DNA of 64,000 bases from Otis tarda (Eukaryota; Chordata; Aves; Otidiformes; Otididae): NCBI GenBank assembly GCA_026413225.1, contig CM048557.1, positions 45,019,371-45,083,370 on the forward strand, read 5' to 3'. A program made the translations under genes and the position numbers. The notes beneath the pieces were generated by a model. It was not told where the DNA came from, searched no databases, and worked only from the letters and a program-made list of their open reading frames with translations. Shown piece by piece: positions 24,701 to 37,587 of the stretch (positions are counted from its first letter, which is position 1; every line of letters begins with the position of its first letter).

Positions 24701-25411
24701 GAGGTTTTTCAATTAGAAGACAGATTCAGATCATTTATTGTGAAAAATACAGTTAAAAAAAAAAAAAAAGAAAGTCTTCTCTTAAAGTGAATCACTGGGC
24801 CCTAGAGCGCAGAATGAAGTTTCTGAGCATTTACGAGGAAATCTGGCTGTTTGGGAGGCAGGTCCCTTATGAAACATAGCACCCAGCATCAGGTTTTGTC
24901 ACGCCTCTGATGTGATTAGCACCTGATGACACAGATGTCTCCAACTTCCCATGTGGTTAAATCTCCTGAGAAGCCCATCTCTGCCATGTATTTGAATAGG
25001 ATCCTTCTGGGCTTAGTGTCATTTTCCTCCCTCTCAGTAAATCTTGGCTTCTGAGGAGGCTGAAGACTGAAATGCTTCAGCAAAGAGAAATCCATGGGGG
25101 AGTCACTTCCTACCTCCCCCTTGTCCGACATTGCCCGCAGCCCCAACAGCGTCTGGTGCAGCTGTGTCCAAGTGGGGGTCTCTTCTTCCTACCCCTTGTC
25201 AGGGGTGGAGCAGTATTGGAGCTGCACAGTGCTGAGCACTTTTCTTAGATGAATGGGGGAACTCAGGTGCCTTTGGAAAGCTGTTCAGAGCACCTGAATT
25301 CTGCGGTAATTAAGCTCTCAATTGACATGCTGTGGATAGCCATGCAGTGGGACCTTTTCCTTGGTTCAGCTAGGGAGCCTTGTTGAATGCCTAAAATATG
25401 TGGCAGCATCT

Positions 25412-25638
25412 CACAGACATTAGGAAAATTTTTTTTTACAATGTGGGTGGTGGAACACTGACACAGGTGGCCCAGAGAGGTGGTGGATGCCCCATCCCTG
25501 GAAATGTTCAAGGCCAGGTTGGATGGGGCTCTGAGCAACCTGATCTGGTTGAAGGTGTCCCTGCTCCTTGCAGAGGGGTTGGACTAGATGACCTTTAAAG
25601 TTCCCTTCCAACCCAAACTCTTCTATGATTCTGTGATC
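25412..25638 (+). mobile_element. CR1 LINE, 3'-end fragment
   Basis: Shows GACATTAGGAAAA, CCCAGAGAGGTGGTGGATGC, TTCAAGGCCAGGTTGGATGG, GGGTTGGACTAGATGACC and terminal TTCTATGATTCTGTGATC. It is closely similar in its last 200 bp to the copy at 7165-7489, so the two belong to related CR1 subfamilies. Confidence 0.92.
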
Positions 25639-28600
25639 TACAGCTCCTCACAGCGTAGGAAACGCCCATCCTCCTGGACAGTCGATGCCCATCCCACCCG
25701 GGACAACAGGTCATGGAGGTCATTATGGAAAAGGGCAAGTCCTCATGAGGGCAAGAGAACCCCGTGAATTCCAAACTTCCTCTTCAGAGCTGATGCTTCT
25801 GGATGACAGCCAGCTGAGGTGCAGGCTGGGAAAGCGGGGGAGCGGTGCGGGACGTACAAGGACAGGAAAGGGGACAAGGAGGAAGAAGGAGGTGGTGTGT
25901 ATGGGTGCATGTGCGTTCTGTAGGGGATGTGTTCGGGCAAATAGTGGACATCTGGAGGATTAACAGGGTAGGGAAGGGAACCCTGTGTGCTGTCTAGCTG
26001 CTTTGCATCGCTCTGGCAAAGCAAAGCAGCTCTAAACCCAGAATAGCTGGTCCATATGCTTTGGTTGCTTTCGCCCGCAGCCAGAGCCTTATGGTAAATC
26101 TGGCCATGAAAGATAACAGTCTCTTAAAAAACCAAAGTTGAGCTGGTGAGACTCCCTGTCTGCTGTGGATGACCTTGGTACGGTCCTTCCAGCCTGATGC
26201 ACTGTGGTTCTGCAACCATGTGGTGTTCGAATGGTGTCACAGAATGGCAGAGCTGAGATTGCTGTTGAAGTTGAAACTCCGAGTTATGAAGAAAATCAAG
26301 GGGAAAAAGCCACTGAACCTTAAGTAAACACCAGCCCAAACCTGTACTCCCATGTAGCCTCTACCAAAAAATCTCAGTGAGCTTTAACTGTAAAAAATAT
26401 ATGTATGTTTGGGCCAGGGTAGAGTTAGGGCTGTTTGAGACCTGCCTGTGCACTTCTGCATCCTATTATGTTGAATTTAGGCCATGAACTGAAGACTTCA
26501 CTCTGATATAATTCTTCCCAAGAATAGAAGTCCGCAACACGTGCTTGCCTGGCAAACCTTGCCCAGCTCAGATCAGGATGGAAGTGAGGTCAACAGCTGA
26601 CGGACATGATTCAGCCTTTCTGCTACCAGGGCTGGTTCTGCTTCTGGTACTGACTGCAGCCACTAGTCCCTGGGGCCTTGGAGAGCAAGAAGAAAATAGC
26701 AGGATTGAGCTGTGCCTTGAGAGAAGATGGCAGAGGGTGAACTTCCTGTATTCCAGAGCTGGCTTTGAGCCAACAGGGTTCAATCCTGTAATCCCACAAG
26801 GGCCTGATCTATGATGCTCCACTTCCTTGAAGGTTCATCTACCTATTTTTTTCAGTTCCCTCTCATTTTTCATTGTCCTGCTCTACCCAAAAAGGCCATG
26901 TTGAGCAAGGATGTGTCCCAGCCTGTGCACATGGAGACATGGGCAGCCACAGCAGCTGGGGGCTCTCAAGCTGCCTCCGTGCTGCGACATGGCTGCGGCA
27001 GGTTTAAGTCCAACCATGGCAAAGACAGCAACTACATGTGGTGGCAGTCACCTGCTTGAGAGCAGATCCCCCACTGACTAATTGCTGAATAAATTGCTGT
27101 CTTTAGAGGCTGGCAGACTGAGCCCTGGGGAGCTCCTCACTCAGCTGCTGGCAGGAGGCATGAAGCTGTACAACGCTGCCGAAGCCTGTGATGAAAAGCA
27201 GGCAGCGGAGTTAGGTGGAAGACATCAAGGAGCAGCTATGAGAGTACCACAGGGACCTTCCCCATTTTTGCTCAGTCTCTTGCTGGCTCAGAGGATGGGC
27301 AGTGGTGTGCTGCATCCCTGCCTGCGGGATCCCGCAGCCTCCTGTAGACCCTCCAGCATCCCCCTGTCCTCTCCCAAGGGCTTGTGTGTGGCTCACAGGC
27401 AGATGGGTGCACAGGACAACCTCCGCTTCATGGCTGGGGTAGGGAGAGGACCTTGTGCCGGGGGAGCAAATCCCTGTGCATGCAGCCCTGCAGATCTTGG
27501 GGCTTCTCTTTTTTTCCTCCTTCCTGGTATCAAGGTTCTGGGGAAAATGGTTTTGAACATTTTAAGGAAATTGAGCTTGGCAAAGAGAAACAAAAGGGCT
27601 TTGCCCCCCAAACACTTTAAAAATATTGACATTCACTTGAATAAGCAAAAAAAAATGGCTGAACTGTCACGCATGAGGCACATGAATCATCTTTGGGGAG
27701 GAAAGCGATGGTGGCGATGTCTGGGTTTGAAGTAACAGTAGTTAACATTATAATGACTCATACCACATATGCGTCACATCGTTTTTCATTAAGAGCAGCA
27801 TTCTAGTGTCCTGTGACTAACGGGAGAGTGAAATCGCGGTCCTAAAGCCTTGGGCCAGGGACTTGTCTCTCCCATATGCTCTGGCTGAGTGCCAAAGGCA
27901 TTATCAGCTGTCATATATTAAATAATAATAATAATAATAATAATAATTCTCAGATCAAACACTTCATTCAAATGATAAAATGAGATGGGTTTTTAGAGCT
28001 GCTGTCCCCAGCAGTGCCGTGGTTTTAGTAGGGAGAAAATGGATAAATTGAGGGCAGGCACCTCCAGAGAAGCCCTTCTTCTGCTCTCAGCTCGTTAATG
28101 TCGAACCCGGCTCTGCAGCCCATTTCTGATCTTCAGACAAGGTCAAAATTTCCATTTTTGTCTCTTCACAGAAAGACCTTGAATTCCTTTGCAATAACCC
28201 TGTGGTTCACTCAGCGGCCTCGCAACAAATCTTGTGATCTGTGTAAATCCCCCCTAGCAAACCATGAACATCAGCTCCTGCAGCCCGAGCCACTCAATGA
28301 GCATTGCCCATACGAGCCCGTGTCTCTCCAAGCCTTTGGTTTGCCCATACTTACCAGGGACTGGAGCTAGCACTGACCCTTTGCTCTGTGAAACGGAGGC
28401 CTGGAGGCCTGGAGCTTGGGGTGACAAGAGGTGGAGGGAAAATGGGGGGCAGGAGGTGCAGTAGAAGGATATATGAGCCCAAGGGAGGGAGGAACCAATT
28501 AGTGGCATCATGGTAGGACAACCTCAATTTTTTGAGGGCAGCAGCTGCAGCTCTTGTGGGCTCAGACCATTGCTCCTGTCCAGGGCAGCCTTCTCCAGCA

Positions 28601-30901
28601 TCTAAGCCTTGCTGCTGCCCCACAAGCTCGGTCAGACTATTTTGGTGTTTGCTTTCAGTCTGCTGCTGGAGGGCTGGAATGCAATGACCCCACCCCAGGT
28701 GGTGCTCATGGATTATTGCCTCTGCTCTGGTAACAAAATACTCAGATTATATGAAAAATGGATGAGCGGTGGGAGGAAATTGCCAAGAAACAGGAGGTGA
28801 AGGCGACGAGACCCCCAAGAACAACCTGTCATAGGGAGAAATGGGAGAGAGACGATGTTCTAGGCTGCCAGGGGGACAGTCTCAGTCTCCTTCGCCACAA
28901 CTGTGGTTTATGATACTGTAACTTCACTTCCCAGAGGAACACCATGGGCTTTGAGGCAAAACTGATGCCACTTGTTGGCTGTGGTTGCCTTGTTTTGGTT
29001 CTGGTAGAGCTACTGCACCCAGTTAGGGCTGGAGCCGTCCCTGAGGGATTGCAATGAACCATCCCCAAAGTGAGTGGTAGGTGGGCTGGCTTGCTGCAGA
29101 CAGTGCTGGAGCCTGCAAAAGGTCACAGGTTGTGTAGCGAAAGAGGTTGTGCAAACATCCCTGCGTGGCTGGGAAACACCCCTCCTGCTTGGACGTGACT
29201 GGTGACAAGGCTCTGGAGAGCGTGGTCCATGAGATGGTTGGGAAGCCCTGGCGCGGAGCAGCATCAGAGACGCTTATGGCACGAACGACTTCCTATGGGC
29301 ATCCATGGTGTGTCATGTTCTCAGCTCCACACTCTAGGCCCTGCTAAAGCTTGTGCCATCAGCTTAAAACCGCTCTTCATAACCAAATTGTCCTCCCGCG
29401 TAATGACAGTGTTGGACCTGGGCATGAGCAGACCAGCCAAGGGATATGCTGGTATGAAACTTATGGTTACCGTATGAAACTGCAGGAAGAGAAAAAACAC
29501 AATCTGGAAGATACCTGTGGTGCTAAAAACACTTTACCCCCCTCCTGTCTGAATAATACAGGCCAGCCAAACAGATTTTTATCAAGCTTTACAAAATGTA
29601 CCACCTATGGGCTGAAGGAAGCGAGAGAAAACACATCTCCAAGGGTAGTATTTGTACGGAAAGTGATGAACTACCAAAAATAAGGGCTTATAATTGAAGC
29701 TCCCTCTCGGTCATTGCAGCAGGACAAGGACAATGCTGTCCCTGCTGAAGAGCAAGTGCTATCATGGGTGGCACCGAGGCACCATCTGAAATCCATAGCA
29801 GGCCAATATAATCATTCACATCAGCTGCTGAAATACCTAGCAGGGGCTACATTAACAGGAGGAAGAGTCTCACAAGCCCTGGGAGGCAAGATTGCCGGGA
29901 GCCAGAGACAAAAATACAATAGCAGTGGGGTTCAGGGGAAAACAGCGGTTGTATAAGCGGCCCTTCAGTTTTGCCTCTTCAAGCCCAGGACAGCCCCTGG
30001 GCTGGACCTGTGACAAGGACAGCATCTGCAATCATTTTGGTACCAGACTGGCTCAGACTAGCTCCAAGGTACTTTCACAGGCAGGCAGGCCATGGTGGGG
30101 AGCTTTAATCTAAGGAGAAGTGGTCGATGTATTTGTTTTCTTGTGGATGCTCGGCTGTAACAGCCAACTGTGCATGAAGTCTGCGCAGCTGCTTGTTTTT
30201 TATTTAGGTGCCTTCTCAGGGTTATAGATTTAGCTGTACCAACAACTGCCTCAACCTCAGACTAGAGATCATTTATAAAGAAGAAAGAATTTCAGGTGTT
30301 GAACGTGCCAGGCTATGATATAAATGGTTATAGTTTGGAGGGACTGTGACGTAACCAGATACTGTTTTTTGTGAAGCATTTAAAGATGCAAACCCAAAAG
30401 CCCCTTTCTAAAAGGTGAGAATACAAAATAAAAATGTTTTACAAGCCCCTCTGGCTCTCCAAAAGCCACTGATGTGTTTCTAACACAGCACGTCAGACCC
30501 ATCAGCACAAATAGCGTCACGGCTGTCCTGAAGGGCCCTGCCTGCCTGCCTGCCCTTTTCCTCTACCCACCAGGAGAGACCCGCATGTGCAGCCCTGTCT
30601 GCAGGGCAGACGAGAGATTTTGGGAAATGAAGGAGATGGATTTCATATGCTGGCTCTGGAGACTTCCAGAGCAGGGCAGAGAGGGACAACAGAGGGAAGT
30701 ACCTGGGTGTCCCCATGGTTTGGGGTGCAGGAAGTAACACCCAGTCCATGATGCACCGAGCACGCTGTCCTCATCCGCAACCCGTGAGACCACAGAAACT
30801 CAGCTCTGGCACTGAGCTGGTAAGGTCTGAAGAACAAATGACCACATAGCTTCTGGACTGAGCTGTACCAGCCAGCGTGACCTCATAGGAGCATGTCCAG
30901 G
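25639..30901. other. Intergenic sequence, no gene recognised
   Basis: Contains an (AAT)n microsatellite at 27921-27948 and a weak, possibly very degraded CR1 3' end around 26150-26215 (GGATGACCTTGG, GTCCTTCCAGCC). Open frames of up to about 217 codons (27082-27735, plus) show no known domain and no coding-like neighbours. Confidence 0.5.
27921..27948 (+). repeat. (AAT)n microsatellite
   Basis: About nine tandem AAT units, uninterrupted. Confidence 0.95.
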
Positions 30902-31140
30902 ACAGAATCAGAATCACAGAATTATCAAGATTGGAAAAGACCTAAAAGATCATCCAGTCCAACCATCACCAATACTTCTCAGCTAAATCATATCCCTCAA
31001 CACAACATCCAAACGTTTCTTGAACACCCCCATGGTCGGTGACTCCACCACCTCCATGGGCAGTGCATTCCAGTGCCTGACTACCTTTTCCGAGAAGGAC
31101 ATGTGGCCAGACATCGTTCCCAGCCTCAGCATCACACTGC
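30902..31140 (-). mobile_element. CR1 LINE, 3'-end fragment (minus)
   Basis: On the plus strand it begins GAATCAGAATCACAGAAT (reverse complement of the CR1 tail) and continues GGAAAAGACC, AAGATCATCCAGTCCAACC and a stretch whose minus-strand translation carries the CR1 C-terminal pattern around [15 protein letters not shown]. The body fades after about 31140. Confidence 0.85.
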
Positions 31141-34100
31141 TGTCTGAAGGTCCTGTATTTTTAAAAGCAACACCCTGCTCCAGATTGATGTGCCAATGTT
31201 GCAAATTTGCTCCGACCAGGCTCTTCACAGCTGGGTATCGCTCTCCTGCAGTGCATGCCACACCAGCTTGGTTTTGAAGCCTGGGTCCGGCAGCAGCTTT
31301 GCCGGCCCTGGAAACTGGGGAGATGGGGAACCAAAGAGTATGCTGTTTTTTTTCCCCAGTTGCACAATTTGTGCAGGCTTTATCCTGATTTACTGCACCC
31401 CCTGAAGACCTTGTGAGAGCAGTAAACACCCACATGGCCATTTGGTTCCATTACCATAATTCCCTCTCCACAGGGCTTCTCCACTGCGCCTTCCAGATTG
31501 TTCTGGAAGCAGTAGCACGCTGGCTTGCTGGAGCTGCATTGATCATGTCATCTTCACTTCTGCTGCCTTTAAAGCAGTGGATCAACTGACTCGGCCTCAC
31601 CAGTCCTTAAAGTTTTCACCAATGTGAATTACAGATGTCCTAAACTCCCATTCTCCATCCACACAGGAGCTGCCTGCCAAATCTTCTTGTCAAACCTCCG
31701 TCCTCACCTTAGCCTACTCTGCTCCTTCACCAGTGCTACCACAGAGTAAGAAGGTCTGGGCCTGGAAGGTGCTGCTGGTTTTATTCCTGTTTCTCACCTG
31801 GCTGCAATGTGGACTTCAGTAAACACAGTTTTCAAACACACAGAGATGCCCAGCGGCAGGCAGTACGGTGGCAGCAGGTATGGCATGGACACGAAAGGTG
31901 GGGTTCACATATGGGACGCTGCATGTAATCATGCAAAGCCAGCCGCAGGAGAAGTGCCTTCAGGAGAGCTCAGAGCTAAACCGGTCGGGAGATCAGGAAG
32001 GGCAATCAGAAACTAAACATGTCAAGACGTGACTGACCAGCATCTGGGTTAGTGCCAGGGCTGTCCATGCAGCGGAGCAAGCCAAACCCCAGGGAAGCCA
32101 GGCACAACAGGTTGGTAAGTCTCAGACGTGGGCTGAGTGCGCAGGCCGAGGGATGGAGGCTGGATGAAGGTGCCCACACCACCTTCAAGCTTGGGTCGCA
32201 GGGAGAAGAGCATCACAGGAAGAATCTCACCCTGCTGGGTTTTTAGTATTCTCCTCGTCATCCCATTTTCCCCTCCTGCTCTGCACTGACTTCCTTTAAT
32301 TTGGTCATTAAATGGAGCTGGGTTATTACAACCGATTGTGGCATTTTCTCTTTAAACCTGTGAAAAAGCTAGAGCCCTGCAATTGCCCTGAACGCTAATG
32401 GGTACAATCCTGGCTGAAGCGAGGTACTGGCAAGCTTCTCCCTGGCTCCTGCAGAGCCAACATTTCACCTCAGACGGAGGCTATCTTTCAATTAAAGGTA
32501 TTACTCTTAATATTCATTAAAATTCTGTTTAATCTAGGCTCTACAAGCAGCAAACCCTGAAATTCATTGAGTTGTATAAAAAGCCAGTGCAAAGGACCAC
32601 AGTCAGAAAAAGGGGCTCATTGCAGAAGCTGAGGTATGCTCCCAATTTAAGGCCAGGTATGAGGAGTGGGACATGACCTCCAGGGTGTGGGGGGCTGTGA
32701 GGCTGGCAGGGCCCCCTCCAGCTCCCCATGGCTTTGCTCCTGCAGCTTCCCCCGCCTGCCGTTCCTAGCAGCTCAGCCCACAGCTGTGCTGCGGTCACAG
32801 GGCTGTCTGGTCTCTGTAACTCCACAGGGCTCCTCCTTGGCGTGTCATCCCAGTCTGTTTCGTGTCCATCTGCCATTCCCCAAAAAGCCTCAGAGCAGCA
32901 GAGCCATCAGTGGGGAACAACCACCACCTGTCCTGCACAGAGGGAGAAGCCAATAGCTCCACTCTGCTGAGGGTCCAGTGGTGATCATCTGCCTTTCTCT
33001 GCTTTCAGAGGATGAAGATGCAAAGGAGAAAACACTCTGTGTGCATGCGAGCAGGCCACTTTAGCTCCTCACCAGCTGTGGGGGCTGTCACAGGTGTCCC
33101 TCCTGAGGACCTCAGCTGCATCCCTGACATTGGGATATGACAGCATTTGCCTGGCGAGCAGGGCTGGTGCTCACGTTCCTGAGACCCCTCCAGCCTGAAG
33201 ACATCCCGGAGGCTGGATCCAGCCCATAGATCTGGCTGCCTGCAAGAAAGGAGGATAAGGGCAGCACATGAATGTGGGAACCATCCTGGGTGGCTGCTGC
33301 CCACCCTCCTCCAGCATGCTGCCTGGCTTTGAAGCAGCGTGCTAAGCAGCCATGTGCAACTCCATCCCCTTTGTGGCACTTTGGCCTCTGCTCACACTGC
33401 AAGAAGGCACCCAAGATGCCTCAAATCACCCAGAGGACACTCTGTTCCTGAAGAAAACCAGCTCCGGTTCTGTGCTTCACCCAGCAAGACCCTCCGTCCC
33501 TGACACAGCCTGTGCTTCATTGCGCGCTTGTGCAAAGCGCCGTGGGCTGCTTGTGACTTGCTGCTGGTATCTGACGGCGCTTCAGGCTTCAAAACCCATG
33601 CTCACCGAGCCATTGAGAGAACACCCTGAGAAATTGCCCAAGGGTTTGCAGTTGGAGACAGGCAGCTGGCAGGGAGAGCCAGCGCTCGCAGCCTTGACAT
33701 TAGTGACTGGGATAAAAAACCTTCAGGTTGCTGAAAGGAGAAAATGGCTCGGAGGCTGGAAGAGAGAGAAATGAAATGGAAGAAACTGGCCAGGCGAACT
33801 CCACAAGGACCATGCCACGCTGCAGCAGGAGAGCCGGGTGCTTCTGCAGGCTGAGGGCTCAGACCAAGTCACAGGATTAGAGCCCTTTGGCCAAGGAGCT
33901 AACAAATTGCCTCAGTCAGGGAGATGAACCCCAGATACTGTAGTGTTTGCTGCCCCTCAAACGTGAATTAAAGTGCCTTGGGTCTGTCCTTGAGGTCACT
34001 TTAATTTCAGTGCAGACATCTTAGATTCTCTGCCTGTATTTGTGGATGCTGTGATTTTGTCTGAGTTTTCATGAGGCTTATATAAATAAAAAAAAAATTT

Positions 34101-35779
34101 CTTCATCAAATAAGTATCAGTGCATTTTTCACAGGCTGCAGCACTAGGTGGTTGCTCAGCCTCTGTGAGAAGCCCTGCTCTGCCAGATCTGTTAGACAAA
34201 CGAGTTTGGTCTGTCCCTTGTGTTTCTCTGCATCTGTTAATTCCTTTATTTTCATTTCTAAAAGCTGTCCCATCCGGCTGGATGACTCCTAAACCCCTGT
34301 CCTCTCTCTCTGCATTCTGCAGCCCAGATTTAACACTACAAGTGCCGCTGCTGCCTGAAGCCAGAAGGCAGGCTGCGAACAGCCCCCGCTCCCTCTCCTC
34401 CCAAACATCAGCTGCCTTTCCCAGCAGTAAAATATTGCTGGATGAAATACATTAGATTTCCTCTATCAATAATCCATCAGTACTCCTGAGAGCCAGGGAA
34501 GCAGCCAGCTTCCGCCTCTTCCAGCTAGTTCCTGGAGAACCATTCTCCTGACTGCCCCGGTGCCCTCCCAGATCCTGTTTCTCTCTATCCCTCTGTTTTC
34601 CCTCTGTTATTTCCAAAGTCTGGCACTGTTCTTCCTTGTGCTTGTTGTTTTATTTCCCTAAACTGCACCCATATTTCTCTTACTTCTTGCTCTCTACCTC
34701 TTCTCACTTTTTTTCTTCCAGCCTCTCCCCTCTGCTTCCTCCTTACTTCTATCTCTTGGTAAATTGTATACTGTCATTTACAACTCTAATGATAATGAAA
34801 GACCTGAGATGTGAAAATAGCAGGCGCCGCTTCCCTCCCTGCCCCTTCCCTCCTCCCCTCACATCCCAGGCATATTTCATTTTTCCTGCTTTCCTGCAAC
34901 CGGAGCAGCAGAGCTCCAGCGTGCCCAGGGAGCATCCGTGCGGTGCCAGCAGATACAGAAGTGATGAAGGACAGCAGAAAGGGCCAGCTCCCCCAGCTAA
35001 GCTCCTTCAGGGAACCGTGATGATACAGCTGGAGCAAGGTGAGGGCTGGCTCTCCATGTCCTTTCCACCCAGGCATCGCCAAGTGCTCTGCAGTGATAGG
35101 CAAATCGCTTTATCTCTGTGACACAGATGGAGAAGCTGAAACAAATCACAGGCTCTGTAACGAGTGAGAGGGACACAAGCCGAGTGCCCCCTGCCTTTAC
35201 GCTTTGAAGGAAAATACCATTGAAGGGGACTGACCCCAGGGACCCACTATAGTTGAGCTTGACTCTCCCGGTGTGAACAGTAACAAACCTTTTCACTGCA
35301 GATCTGGAGTCTGTGATGTAAAATTTAGCCCAAAGTTTGACCCTCCTCTGCCTCCAGCCTGCTGTTGAGGCGGCAGGGAACTGTCTCGCAGGGACTGCGC
35401 ACAGATGCTGGACCTCAGCTGCAGCGCAGAGCATGCCAGCAAAGTCCAAGGGAAGCAGCCCTTTAGCAGGGGAGCCAAGGGACCAGAGCTGGGAACACCC
35501 TCAGATGAAGACAGTGATGGATATAACCATGGCATGGCAAAGGTCATGAGAGACAGGCATAGCCCACAGAGCCTCACACAGAAACCCTTCCGCCTTCACC
35601 CAGATCCCAGGGAGTGGGCATGTTTACTGGAAACTGATCCAAGAAGTCCCTGGACAAACCCAGCCCAGCATCTCACCTTGGCCATGGCTACAGGTCAGGC
35701 CCTAGAGTGCCACCAGCTCTGCTCCTGCCCATTCTGTTTGTTCTTGCTTTCAAGGAGTGGGTTTTCACTTGTCTCTCTT
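31141..35779. other. Intergenic sequence, no gene recognised
   Basis: No coding exon or repeat family was recognised. An AT-rich block at 32470-32540 holds several ATTA/TAAT cores. The pyrimidine-rich segment 34560-34870 explains the long open frame on the plus strand there. Confidence 0.5.
32470..32540. promoter_or_regulatory. AT-rich block with clustered homeodomain cores
   Basis: CAATTAAAGG, CTTAATATTC, CATTAAAATTC and TTTAATCTAG occur within about 55 bp. This is a possible enhancer core in the gene desert; only motif density supports it. Confidence 0.25.
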
Positions 35780-36400
35780 CTTCAAATGGTTTTTACCTGT
35801 CTCTCCTCTTGAAATACCTGTGCCTGTTCCTGCATCGCGTGTGTCATTCTTGATGATCTCAGTAAATCAAAACAGGTAGCCAACTGTTGGCTGAACATTA
35901 GCCGTGCTGGAGATGTTTTTCCAGTGGTGTGAGCTGTTTCGATAAGATAATGAGAAATTAGCCAAGCGTTCATGAACAGATGCTTTTCCTTCTGAAGAAC
36001 ACAGGGCTTGCTTCATTGTTTGAAGAAATCTTTCTGCTAAGCCGCTAAGGTGCTGATTTAATGTGATGTGTACCATTTGTCTTCATAACAGTTTCCAAGT
36101 TGGGCACTACAAACTGAAGTCTGCTGTCACCCGTGGGCTGTTTTGGCCAAGTCAGGCATGCCTCCCAGTGACTGCCTTCAGTGGATGGAAAGGAAACGTC
36201 TCAGGTTGGTCCAGGAGGCCACCACACTCCTCAGTTAATGCCTCCTTGCCACTCCTCCTGCAATGTTGCTGGGCATCTGGCCACCACATGCGAAACTCAC
36301 AAAGCCAGTGGTGCCTGGCTCTGAGGAGCATGTAGGCCAGTCCTCTGCTTTCTTTCCTCTCTGGAAAACAGGCACAGCTCTCTGCAAGGATGCAGTGTGA
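35780..36400 (-). pseudogene. Broken Ty3/gypsy-type retrotransposon integrase relic
   Basis: Minus-strand reading gives, in order, several pieces of a Ty3/gypsy integrase in changing frames: a WWP motif preceded by a His-rich stretch (near 36300), FPFHPL and RVTADF (near 36200-36130, where the DNA-binding linker leads into the catalytic core), NGTHHIKSAP (near 36060, the block before the catalytic-core end), GLAERFLQTMKQAL (near 36030), LANFSLSYR (near 35960), and then, after a frame change, a TTGKTSPARLMF-like block and FDLLRSSRM (near 35900-35840). The family pattern there is normally NGxAERxVQTxK, YRxTPHxxTGxSPAxLMxGR and LDLLRP. The element is disrupted by at least two frame changes, in-frame stops and a deletion that removes the middle of the catalytic core, so it cannot be functional. 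No LTRs, reverse transcriptase or gag were recognised nearby. Confidence 0.7.
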
Positions 36401-37560
36401 CATGCATATGGCGGATCATCCTCATGATGGGGCATCCTCATGGCAGTGGCCCAAGAGTGTGAAGACCCTATCAGGGACGGACATCTAGAACCAACATCTC
36501 CAGCCATCTCCAGTAACAGAGTGAGCCATTCAGTGCCTTCTCAAGAGAGCCAACTCAAAAAAAGCAGGTTGGTGCTGGCATTACCATGCAGTACTGTTTT
36601 GGTCAGCCTTGTCCTGATATTCGTAAGGAGGAACGAATAGTGGAAATGTTCCAAGACTTTTTTTTTTTAAATTTCAGGAATCCCTGTGAAAAAAGAGTGT
36701 ATTCCAAAATTACTTGCAGTTCTGGAATGAGAGCAAACACTGGAGTTTGGAGGCTCAGTGGCTTCGTTCATATGGATCCAATTCTCTATAAAAGTTGGTA
36801 AATTGATAGTTGTGCTTGTGAATCCAAAAGCTACAGCTCTTCACATAGGGTCTGCCTGCACCCAGGCTCTCAGGACTCTTATTTTATATCTGGCAGGGTC
36901 TAGCAGTTTATTAACACGTTTACTCTTGTCCAGCCTCTTGCTCAAAGCTTTGTACATCAAGGATGACCCCATCGGAGAGCAGTGCTGCTGGCTCCCTGGG
37001 CTCTCGGACCTAGGCTTAGCACAGCTTCATGCTGCTGAAATCCTGGCCACTTGTAGAGAAGAAGAGAGCACCAATATATAAAAAAGAGGTTATTCTCCTG
37101 GGTTTACAATCTCTTCAAAACCTCTACAGCTCTTACACCATCTCTTTTTTTTTTTTCCTGGTACAAGCATGCAGAGTGCGCACCTTTCGTTCACAGTACG
37201 AAGCCATGACCCAGCCCATTCTTCTCCTTCAAGGCTGCACACCCAAAGCTCCAGCTATTCAGCCCCGCATCTCTTCCTGGGATACCGTATTTATTCCTGG
37301 TTGTCTTCTGACTATCAGAACAAATTTGAATGTGAACTCAGTGATGGACATCATGGGGCACAGGAAACAATTATAAGGAGCAGAAATAGCCTACATACAC
37401 AGCAGGAGCAGCTCTCTGATTCAGAGCCCTTGTTATAGATCAGAGCCCGTAAGATTCAAAGTCCGTATAGACCATCAGAGACTGTGCGCTCTCTGGATTT
37501 CCTCTGAAACATGCCTTGGCAAGTAGAAAAAGACATGTCTGTCATATAAAACAATTTATT

Positions 37561-37587
37561 TAACCCTTGCCAGCCTAGCAAGGGTTA
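37561..37587 (+). repeat. Perfect short inverted repeat (hairpin)
   Basis: The arms TAACCCTTGC and GCAAGGGTTA pair over 10 bp around a 7-base loop. The stem does not extend outward, so it is too short for a typical microRNA precursor. Confidence 0.8.

Noticed and set aside
26150-26215. Possible CR1 3' end
   Set aside because: Only two short blocks resemble CR1 and the terminal octamers are missing; too weak to list as an element.
30983-31441. 152-codon minus-strand frame
   Set aside because: Its last third is the CR1 protein C-terminus; the rest is chance read-through of flanking sequence.
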